Origin: an uncultured Erysipelotrichaceae bacterium
Lineage (GTDB): Bacteria; Bacillota_I; Bacilli_A; RF39; UBA660
DNA length: 37,342 nt
Direction of reading: 5' to 3'
Assembly (NCBI GenBank): GCA_902779035.1
Contig: CACZAH010000018.1
Span: forward strand, 1 to 37,342
Made by a program: the position numbers and the translations under genes. Below are positions 31,155 through 37,342 of the stretch, piece by piece; the stretch's first letter is position 1; each line of letters starts with the position of its first letter. The notes beneath the pieces are model-generated. The model was not told the DNA's origin and did no database searches. It saw nothing but the letters and a program-made list of their open reading frames with translations.

Positions 31155-31696
31155 TAAAACACCTCACGCATTAAAGTATCATATAAAGTTAATTCATTTT
31201 TATAATAAGATATATATTCTTGAAGTTTATATATATCCAATTTATCAGACTTTTTTCTATAATTAGAAATTATTTCTTTATAGTAATCAAAAGGTACTAT
31301 ATTCCTTTTTCTGATTAATTCAACTAACATTCTTTCTTCGTCATAAATATTTATTTTAATATTTTCAATTTCAATTTCAGTTTTGCCAAAATCAAATAAA
31401 TCGTTAGGTATAAATAATTGTTTAATATTAATATCATTAATTCTACTATCAGATCTTTTAGTTGCTAAATAAAAATAATCAGGTATTACATCAGTTAAAT
31501 CATAATAATAATATGCACTATTCATTGTGAAAATCGCATTTGGATACTTCTTACAAATAATTTCTAACGGATTGACAAATTCTACATCCGAATACAATCC
31601 AGTTTCAATTTTATAGTAATCTTTATTCATTACTGCTTTCTGTATCTGATAATCAGATTTTAACTTATCTTTTAGTTCTTTATGAAAATACAACAT
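31154..31696 (-). CDS. AbiEi-type antitoxin/autorepressor
   Basis: MLYFHKELKDKLKSDYQIQK gives the N-terminal winged-helix part, followed by DYYKIETGLYSDVEFVNPLE and IICKKYPNAIFTMNSAYYYY, then DLTDVIPDYFYLATKRSDSR, all characteristic of the AbiEi family. NIYDEERMLVELIRKRNIVP is the C-terminal domain. It counters the toxin and represses the operon. The start is ATG 31696 with AGGTGATGG; an upstream ATG at 31714 lies inside the -10 box. The gene is intact although its toxin is broken. Confidence 0.88.
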   Translation of the reverse strand: MLYFHKELKDKLKSDYQIQKAVMNKDYYKIETGLYSDVEFVNPLEIICKKYPNAIFTMNSAYYYYDLTDVIPDYFYLATKRSDSRINDINIKQLFIPNDLFDFGKTEIEIENIKINIYDEERMLVELIRKRNIVPFDYYKEIISNYRKKSDKLDIYKLQEYISYYKNELTLYDTLMREVF

Positions 31697-31712
31697 ACCA
31701 TCACCTAATTTC

Positions 31713-31750
31713 ATTTTAGACTATTTATTCACAAAAGTCAATTATTTGTG
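31713..31750 (-). promoter_or_regulatory. AbiE promoter and likely autoregulatory operator
   Basis: On the minus strand, TTGACT (31736-31741), 17 bases, TAAAAT (31713-31718). The inverted repeat CACAAA/TTTGTG (31730-31735 and 31745-31750) flanks the -35 box. AbiEi proteins bind inverted repeats in their own promoter, so this is the expected operator. Confidence 0.7.
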
Positions 31751-31791
31751 TATATTTAGTATAACTGTTTTATCTTGTTTTCTAAATAATT

Positions 31792-32388
31792 TTAACATTC
31801 ATTCGTAGTTTTCCTAAATATATCTAAAACTTTAGAATATGCATCATATTCTTTACCATTAAAATAAATTTCATCTATTTCTTTATCAGTCTCTAGCTTA
31901 TCAAAAGATTCTTGTAATAGTTTAATATTATTACTATTTTCTGATATTTCATTATCATGTTTTAATAACATATCTTTTATATACTTATTTTCTCCTATAG
32001 TATTAAATAGATAATGTCTCATTTTAACAAATGCACGCATTATACTTACACTCATCTCAGAAGCTACTTTAGTTCTAAGTACAGTTGCAAGCATAGCCAC
32101 TCCTTGTTCTGTAAATGCATAAGGCAAGTATTTCTTATGTTCTCCACGGGCACTCTTTAAGGTTCCAGTTTGGAACCTTAAAGAACTATACTCCTCTTTC
32201 GTTAGTTAAAAATAAAAATCACTTGGAAATCTTTCAGCATTTCTCTTTACTGCTTTATTAATATCTTTTGTTCCATTAGTACACTCATAAAGAACAGCTA
32301 AATCAGAATCTAGCATTACATACTTACCTCTAATCTCATATATCATATCTTCTATTTTTGCATCATTCTTTATTACAACTTCATTCAT
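31792..32388 (-). pseudogene. ORF6N-domain gene, second copy, broken by one in-frame stop
   Basis: MNEVVIKNDAKIEDMIYEIR to AERFPSDFYF is the ORF6N DNA-binding domain. A TAA at 32206-32208 interrupts the frame, which then continues LTKEEYSSLRFQTGTLKSAR into YLPYAFTEQGVAMLATVLRT and so on. In relatives the stop position is Gln (CAA), so one C-to-T change explains it. The C-terminus ends early (IFRKTTNEC) compared with the intact copy and lacks the phospholipase-D-like domain. Its start overlaps the stop of the intact copy. Confidence 0.85.
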
Positions 32389-33307
32389 TTATATTACGCT
32401 CTATTATTTTATTAATATCATTAATTAATACTCTCTTAATACTAAGATCGTGTAATAAGTCTATTCCTGATTTTCTATATCCTATATGATTAATGGAATT
32501 GCCTGAATGGTAAAACTTATCTCTATCTATTATAAAATATCTATCATGGAATGTATCATCATAATAAATAGTTAGATTATTATAATCCCCGTTATACTTC
32601 TCTATATCTAATTTAGTTAGTTTACTCTTCTTACTAGTAATTAAAAATACTTTACACTCTAAATTTCTAATCATATCTAGAAATGTCTTATCAGTATATC
32701 TATCTACTACAATTAATTCTTCTTTAGTATCAGCAAATATATCTAAAACTTTAGAATATGCATCATATTCTTTACCATTAAAATATATTTCATCTATTTC
32801 TTTATCTTGCTCTAACTTATCAAATGATTCTTGTAATAGTTTAATATTATTACTATTTTCTGAAATTTCATTATCATGTTTTAACAACATATCTTTTATA
32901 TACTTGTTTTCTCCTACTGTATTTAATAAGTAATGTCTCATTTTAACAAATGCATCCATTATTCTTATACTCATTTCTTCAGCCACATCTGTTCTTAAAA
33001 CAGCAGATAGCATAGCTGCTCCTTGTTCTGTAAATGCATATGGTAAATACTTGATATTATATCCTCTTCCCTTCAAGGTTTCAATTTGAAACCTTGAAAT
33101 TGACTCACACTCTTCTTCAGTCAACCTAAACATAAATCTTTCTGGAAATCTATTAATATGTCTTTTTACTGCTAGATTAATTGATTTTGTACCATTTTTA
33201 CATCCATAAAGAACAGCTAAATCAGAATCTAGCATTACATACTTACCTCTAATCTCATATATCATATCTTCTATTTTTGCAGCATTCTTTATTAAATTAT
33301 CTTGCAT
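32381..33307 (-). CDS. ORF6N-domain protein with C-terminal phospholipase-D-like domain
   Basis: The ORF6N domain covers about residues 10-110 (KIEDMIYEIRGKYVMLDSDL, A-V-L-Y-G, then YLPYAFTEQGAAMLSAVLRT). ORF6N is a DNA-binding domain of phage antirepressors and of mobile-element regulators. A coiled-coil linker follows. The C-terminal 110 residues (ELIVVDRYTDKTFLDMIRN, then HDRYFIIDRDKFYHSGNSIN) have a single degenerate HKD-like motif, the PLD nuclease-like extension common in this family. AGGAGG supports ATG 33307; the longer frame to 33370 is unlikely. It is the intact member of three related copies. Confidence 0.85.
   Translation of the reverse strand: MQDNLIKNAAKIEDMIYEIRGKYVMLDSDLAVLYGCKNGTKSINLAVKRHINRFPERFMFRLTEEECESISRFQIETLKGRGYNIKYLPYAFTEQGAAMLSAVLRTDVAEEMSIRIMDAFVKMRHYLLNTVGENKYIKDMLLKHDNEISENSNNIKLLQESFDKLEQDKEIDEIYFNGKEYDAYSKVLDIFADTKEELIVVDRYTDKTFLDMIRNLECKVFLITSKKSKLTKLDIEKYNGDYNNLTIYYDDTFHDRYFIIDRDKFYHSGNSINHIGYRKSGIDLLHDLSIKRVLINDINKIIERNINE
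32385..32539. repeat. 155-bp direct repeat, copy 2 (first copy at 28377-28531)
   Basis: The 3' end of the intact ORF6N gene, about 97% identical in the same orientation to the fragment near the DGR promoter. It brackets the island segment holding TOTE, IS1595 and AbiE. Confidence 0.85.
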
Positions 33308-33487
33308 ATATTGCCTCCTAATCACCAACAAGCAATACATTAACACACCCAAATTAACGTTGTCAAACAAACGTTTTTTAATAATTGGATATATATTTAT
33401 ACAGTATTTTAAATATTGTATATCAGAATTTAAAGTACAGTAATTTAATGAATACTAAAAAAGAAAAACAACTGTTACGTTATTTTT

Positions 33488-34525
33488 CTATGTTAATCTT
33501 AATATATCATTAAATGTAATATATAACATTAATGCCATTAGTAATATAAAGAATATAGTGTGTATTGTATTTTCTACTTTAGGATTTACTTTACTACCTT
33601 TTATTTTTTCTATTATTAAGAATAATATATGTCCTCCATCAAATGCAGGTATTGGTAGTAAGTTAATAAATCCTACATTCACACTTATTAAAGCAAGTAG
33701 TGATAATACTGATACAAAGCCTGTTTTAGCAGCTGTACCAACTAAACTAAATATTCCTACTGGGCCTGACAATAGTTTTAAACTAATTTTACCTGTTATT
33801 AAATACCAAACAGTAAAGAACATTTGCTCTACGATACTAAAGAATTTAGTAAAAGCATACTTAACTGATGAAAGAAAACTATGTTCATATTTACCTGTTA
33901 TTTCAAATCCATATGTATACCCTTTTAGTTTATTATTTTTAGTATATACCGCTTTTGGTTTTACGGTAACTGTTGAGTATGTATTATCAGAGTGTTTAAC
34001 TTTCATATCAAATTTATGATTACCAGCAACTGATAATTCTAAAGCCAACTTATCATAGTTATTAACAAATTTACCATCTACACTAACTATTCTATCTCCT
34101 ACTTTTAATTCTTTAATACTACTTTTTGATATCTTTGTTGCATCTAGTGTTACACCATTAATTAAAGCAACTATAAATAGTACAACGATTGCCAGTAAGA
34201 AGTTAAACATTACTCCTGCTACCATAGTTAAGAATCTTTGTAACCACGTTTTAGATTGTAATTGTTTATCTTCTGGAATATTCTTATCTACTTCAATATC
34301 TTCTCCTGCCATTTGGACATATCCACCAATTGGAAGTAGTCTAATTGAATAGTCAGTTTCATCATTCTTACGATTAAACTTAAATAATCTAGGTCCCATT
34401 CCTATTGAGAACTCATATACATATATTCCTGCTTTTTTAGCAAATAAGAAATGTCCAAATTCATGTATTGTAACTGTTACTCCCAGTATAAATATAAATG
34501 CTAATATTGTAATTATTAATCCCAT
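33488..34525 (-). CDS. rseP: RseP-type site-2 zinc metalloprotease
   Basis: This is a membrane-embedded M50 protease that cleaves anti-sigma factors or leftover signal peptides. The zinc motif is HEFGH in VTIHEFGHFLFAKKAG (residues 20-24), followed by IGMGPRLFKF, a PDZ domain (GDRIVSVDGKFVNNYDKLAL) and the second metal site NLLPIPAFDGGHILFLIIE. The length of 345 aa is normal. AGGAGGGTACA precedes the ATG. It lies 9 bases after cdsA; the dxr gene that often separates them is absent, as expected if isoprenoids are made by another route or dxr lies elsewhere. Confidence 0.95.
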   Translation of the reverse strand: MGLIITILAFIFILGVTVTIHEFGHFLFAKKAGIYVYEFSIGMGPRLFKFNRKNDETDYSIRLLPIGGYVQMAGEDIEVDKNIPEDKQLQSKTWLQRFLTMVAGVMFNFLLAIVVLFIVALINGVTLDATKISKSSIKELKVGDRIVSVDGKFVNNYDKLALELSVAGNHKFDMKVKHSDNTYSTVTVKPKAVYTKNNKLKGYTYGFEITGKYEHSFLSSVKYAFTKFFSIVEQMFFTVWYLITGKISLKLLSGPVGIFSLVGTAAKTGFVSVLSLLALISVNVGFINLLPIPAFDGGHILFLIIEKIKGSKVNPKVENTIHTIFFILLMALMLYITFNDILRLT

Positions 34526-34534
34526 TGTACCCTC

Positions 34535-35335
34535 CTAAATTAAATTCATAAACAAACTAAATGCTAGTATTACAAATATTATACTATCTAATCTATCTAA
34601 TACTCCACCATGGCCTGGCATAAGATTAGAGAAATCTTTTACTTTATAATATCTTTTTATTGCTGAAAAAAATAAATCACCAAACTGTCCTATTATTGAT
34701 AAAAATAGCGTAAACATAGCTATTACTGGTAACTGTATAGAAGTATTTATTACTGTTGTATAAAATACTGTGCCTGTAAATGTTGCAACTAATGCCCCGC
34801 CAATAAATCCTTCCCAAGTTTTCTTAGGAGATACACTTTCTAATAACTTATGTCTTCCTATAAGCATTCCAGTAAAAAGCGCAAATGTATCTGTAAGTAT
34901 TGTTACTAAGAATAGATATACTATTACTCTAAGACCAATACTACGATAAAGATTAGCAAGTACCATTGATGATGCAATTAATAGTACTCCACCTAACATG
35001 TAACAACAATCATTAATATTATATTTATTTTTATCATTATATAAAATAATTGGAAAGAATAATACAAGTAATAATGATGTAATTATTCTAAAATCAAAAT
35101 TAATCATCATATCCTTATTTATATCTACACTAAAATAGAAAAGTGTTAAACAAAGATAAGCAATTAACTTAATAATATTTGGAAACTCTTTTTTCTTTTC
35201 TCTTACAGTAATAAATTCTCTTAATGCTTGTAAAGCTATTAGAAAGAATACAGCTTTATATAAAGTCCCACCATAATAAAATACTGGTATACTAAGTAGT
35301 ATAACTATTATCGCACTAATTATTCTTGTTTTCAT
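34535..35335 (-). CDS. cdsA: Phosphatidate cytidylyltransferase
   Basis: This is an integral membrane enzyme making CDP-diacylglycerol, the substrate of PgsA encoded elsewhere in this window. The C-terminal signature is SPKKTWEGFIGGALVATFTG with GDLFFSAIKRYYKVKDFSNL and PGHGGVLDRLDSIIF. There are about seven hydrophobic segments and 266 aa. AAAGGAG precedes the ATG. It is the first gene of a cdsA-rseP unit. Confidence 0.95.
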   Translation of the reverse strand: MKTRIISAIIVILLSIPVFYYGGTLYKAVFFLIALQALREFITVREKKKEFPNIIKLIAYLCLTLFYFSVDINKDMMINFDFRIITSLLLVLFFPIILYNDKNKYNINDCCYMLGGVLLIASSMVLANLYRSIGLRVIVYLFLVTILTDTFALFTGMLIGRHKLLESVSPKKTWEGFIGGALVATFTGTVFYTTVINTSIQLPVIAMFTLFLSIIGQFGDLFFSAIKRYYKVKDFSNLMPGHGGVLDRLDSIIFVILAFSLFMNLI

Positions 35336-35400
35336 ATTATCTCCTTTTTATCTCTAAACTACTAATATTATATTACAAAAGAAAAACTAATACAAGTAAA

Positions 35401-36411
35401 TTATACACGAGTAAGATAAGTTCCTACTACCCAAAACTTATATTTATTACCTAATCCAGAATCCATTTGATAATATTTAATATTTCTATCAATAGTTATT
35501 TTAGATATAGTAAATGTTCTATTAAATTTAAACTTATTACCCTTTTTAACATGAATAAAATCACTATTCCATACCTTTTTACCATCAGAATTAACTATAT
35601 CAACAAACTTCTCTGGTATTCCATTATCTTTCCAATTAAATAATGTTGTACCTCCTGCATTTAAATCTTCTCTAACTTGATATAATCCATATATTTTTTT
35701 AACATCATCGGCTACATAGTATTTATAAACATCAGGAGTATTAATTCTTATTCTATCACCTACACTAAGTTGTGGTACTACTATCCCACCATATCCATTT
35801 AATCCTTTATCTTTAATTATCTTAGGATAATCTATGTATGCTACATCTCCATCTAAATACATGCCATTAATATATTTTTTAGATGTATACTGTAACATTC
35901 CACATAATCCCGATAAATCTTTTTGTACAGTACCATCATTAGTACCCCAATTTGCAATCCATTTATCATATTTCTTAATTCCTGTAAGTTTAGTATTAAA
36001 CCAGTATTGTGATGCATATACAGCAGCATAATATCCGTTAGATTCTATTATATTACAAAAGTTATTACACATATCATTTAATTCTTGGTTAGATGGCATA
36101 CCATATTTATCTTTATATCCATCTGCATCTTCCATATCTATATATATTGGATATTCAAACTTTTTACCACTTATTAATCTAAGTAAATATCTAGCCTCTT
36201 CCATCGCTGTTGCAACATCTAAAGAATAGCTATATAAATAGCACCCAACAGGTATATCATACTTTTTACACTCTCTATAATATTCCTCAAATCTAGTATC
36301 AGTGTTAGTACCCCAGGCAGCTCTAAGTATTACAAAATCAACTTCATTTTTTAACTTAGAAAAATCAAGACTACCCTGATGATGTGATATATCTATTCCA
36401 TATTTTCGCAT
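35401..36411 (-). CDS. GH25 family lysozyme (muramidase)
   Basis: The GH25 domain covers residues 1-195: YGIDISHHQGSLDFSKLKNE, then FVILRAAWGTNTDTRFEEYY, and the active-site strand YPIYIDMEDADG with its D-x-E pair. It cuts the MurNAc-GlcNAc bond of peptidoglycan. The remaining 140 residues (VPQLSVGDRIRINTPDVYKY and onwards) form an SH3-like or beta-rich wall-binding part. There is no signal peptide, so release would need lysis, a holin or another route, as in phage endolysins. AGGAGGTGG precedes the ATG. Confidence 0.9.
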   Translation of the reverse strand: MRKYGIDISHHQGSLDFSKLKNEVDFVILRAAWGTNTDTRFEEYYRECKKYDIPVGCYLYSYSLDVATAMEEARYLLRLISGKKFEYPIYIDMEDADGYKDKYGMPSNQELNDMCNNFCNIIESNGYYAAVYASQYWFNTKLTGIKKYDKWIANWGTNDGTVQKDLSGLCGMLQYTSKKYINGMYLDGDVAYIDYPKIIKDKGLNGYGGIVVPQLSVGDRIRINTPDVYKYYVADDVKKIYGLYQVREDLNAGGTTLFNWKDNGIPEKFVDIVNSDGKKVWNSDFIHVKKGNKFKFNRTFTISKITIDRNIKYYQMDSGLGNKYKFWVVGTYLTRV

Positions 36412-36471
36412 GTTCCACCTCCTATTATAATTTATGAACTAAAAAACAATAAGATTGTGTGAGAGCATAAA

Positions 36472-36492
36472 GAAAAAAGTGGTTACCCACTA
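36472..36492 (-). terminator. Terminator of the AAA-ATPase-like gene
   Basis: On the minus strand, AGTGG, loop GTAA, CCACT, then TTTTTTC. The stem includes the stop codon of the gene ending at 36490. Confidence 0.65.
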
Positions 36493-37342
36493 TTTTACAC
36501 TACATTCTTTTCTTCCTATCGCAATTGCATATTCATATATTTTATCTACATTTGAATCAATTAACTCTTGCTTATATTTCTTACTATTAATCTGTTCTAA
36601 TGCTTTTAAAGCAACCTCGTCCTTATCATAGTCAGTTACCTTTAACTCGATTATCATCCCTACACTATTATCTACTTTCTTAATCATTAAATCAAACCTA
36701 CCTAGTCCTGACTCTCTATTTGAACGTACTATAAAGTTTTTATTATTTAAAAACATAGAAAATAATCCGAGTAAATAACCATGGTAGAATGATTCTGAAG
36801 AATCCATATATGATATATTAGGTAATATTCTATTCAATGTTAATTGAATTAATTCTTTATCATTATTTAATATTCCTAAACAGAATTGTTCAATTAATGG
36901 TGTTTGTATTCTATACTCTGTATTTAGTATTTCTCTAATAACATCATTAAATAATCCTCTAGTCTCACCATTTGGTAATTTAGCATACATCTTATCATTG
37001 CCAAAAGGATTTTTTTCTATTCTATCTATTGTTAAATATCCTGATATAAATAGTAAGTTTAATATATTATCTAATGATTTTAAATCATTATAATCTAAGT
37101 ATGTTACTTTTTCATTATATGTAAATTGTACTGATTCACCTAATAATAATTTTTCAAATACTACTTTAATATCTTCACTACATTCTTTTATACATTTTAA
37201 AACCAAACTATTACCAGATGTATTAGTCCAGTATGGTTTTAACTCTTTATCTGCACAGTAATTAATAATACTCCAAGGATTATATATTTCAGTTCCATTA
37301 AAGTTATAACCATCATACATATTCTTAACATCATCGTTTAAT
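36490..37342 (-). CDS. AAA-ATPase-like / PD-(D/E)XK nuclease protein, C-terminal part (runs off the window)
   Basis: The visible part is the middle and end of the AAA-ATPase_like plus PDDEXK_9 family: MYDGYNFNGTEIYNPWSIIN, then LKPYWTNTSGNSLV, a helical middle, and the nuclease-like core SGLGRFDLMIKK, then GMIIELKVTDYDK (D, then E-x-K). The frame stays open to 37342 (upstream residues NDDVKN), so the ATPase with its P-loop lies outside. This family is abundant and often multicopy in gut anaerobes. Its function is not established. Confidence 0.85.
   Translation of the reverse strand, partial: LNDDVKNMYDGYNFNGTEIYNPWSIINYCADKELKPYWTNTSGNSLVLKCIKECSEDIKVVFEKLLLGESVQFTYNEKVTYLDYNDLKSLDNILNLLFISGYLTIDRIEKNPFGNDKMYAKLPNGETRGLFNDVIREILNTEYRIQTPLIEQFCLGILNNDKELIQLTLNRILPNISYMDSSESFYHGYLLGLFSMFLNNKNFIVRSNRESGLGRFDLMIKKVDNSVGMIIELKVTDYDKDEVALKALEQINSKKYKQELIDSNVDKIYEYAIAIGRKECSVK

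Noticed and set aside
33361-33380. LexA-like site (AAAACGTTTGTTTGACA) upstream of the intact ORF6N gene
   Set aside because: Only the half AAACGTTTG fits and the symmetrical partner is poor; there is no good -10 at the right distance, so SOS control is not supported.
33488-34525. A second SpoIVFB
   Set aside because: It has a PDZ domain, the RseP length and sits after cdsA, so it is RseP.
36412-36489. A TATAAT-like box just before the GH25 ribosome site
   Set aside because: It lies only three bases from the ribosome site, so a transcript from it would start inside the site; it is probably chance in AT-rich sequence.

Overview
This strongly AT-rich window looks like a chromosomal segment of a small-genome, uncultivated Bacilli or Mollicutes-like gut Firmicute (RF39-type is my best guess, from gene order and style only). 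Several neighbourhoods match Bacillus subtilis: lexA/tkt/sirA-like, rodZ-pgsA, gpsB-rnpB, dnaD-nth, lspA-rluD, and a SpoIVFA/SpoIVFB-like pair. Shine-Dalgarno sites of the AGGAGG and GGTGAT kind are strong, TGG encodes Trp, and TGA is used as a stop.

Layout: (1) 1-4100 is an accessory patch. It holds a truncated MobV-type relaxase tail beside a perfect palindrome, two hypothetical or DUF genes, two XRE regulators and an MvaI/BcnI-type endonuclease with no methyltransferase in sight. (2) 4128-24500 is mostly housekeeping: pheST behind a Phe T-box, small hypotheticals including a C39-fold protein with Ser in place of the catalytic Cys, a DUF1848 gene that lost its Cys cluster, tRNA-Ser(GCU), a sirA-like gene, tkt, lexA with an SOS box, a nucleotidyltransferase, truB, SpoIVFB/SpoIVFA-like genes, pgsA, rodZ-like, rnpB, gpsB, nth, dnaD, rluD, lspA, an Rpn-family nuclease, gmk and tRNA-Lys(CUU). 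A 193-bp MITE with 17-bp inverted ends and an 8-bp target duplication sits just upstream of gmk. (3) 24500-33400 is an accessory island. (4) 33488-37342 returns to envelope genes: rseP, cdsA, a GH25 lysozyme and a partial AAA-ATPase/PD-(D/E)XK protein.

The main discovery is a complete diversity-generating retroelement (DGR) at 24540-28215, all on the minus strand. It contains a type IV pilin-like target with a C-terminal C-type-lectin-like domain, a MutS-domain-I-like accessory gene, an Avd-like gene, a reverse transcriptase with the DGR hallmark IGxxxSQ and YxDD motifs, and a template repeat (TR) downstream of the RT. Every substitution between TR and variable repeat (VR) falls on a template adenine, and the VR carries three more NNC codons than the template. 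Next to it are remnants of conflict systems: an AbiE toxin-antitoxin pair whose toxin gene is split by an intact IS1595-family element (24-bp inverted ends, 8-bp target duplication, and a leader with two interlocked inverted repeats), a frameshifted TOTE-type primase, and a family of ORF6N genes with one intact copy, one copy stopped by a nonsense codon and one 3' fragment.
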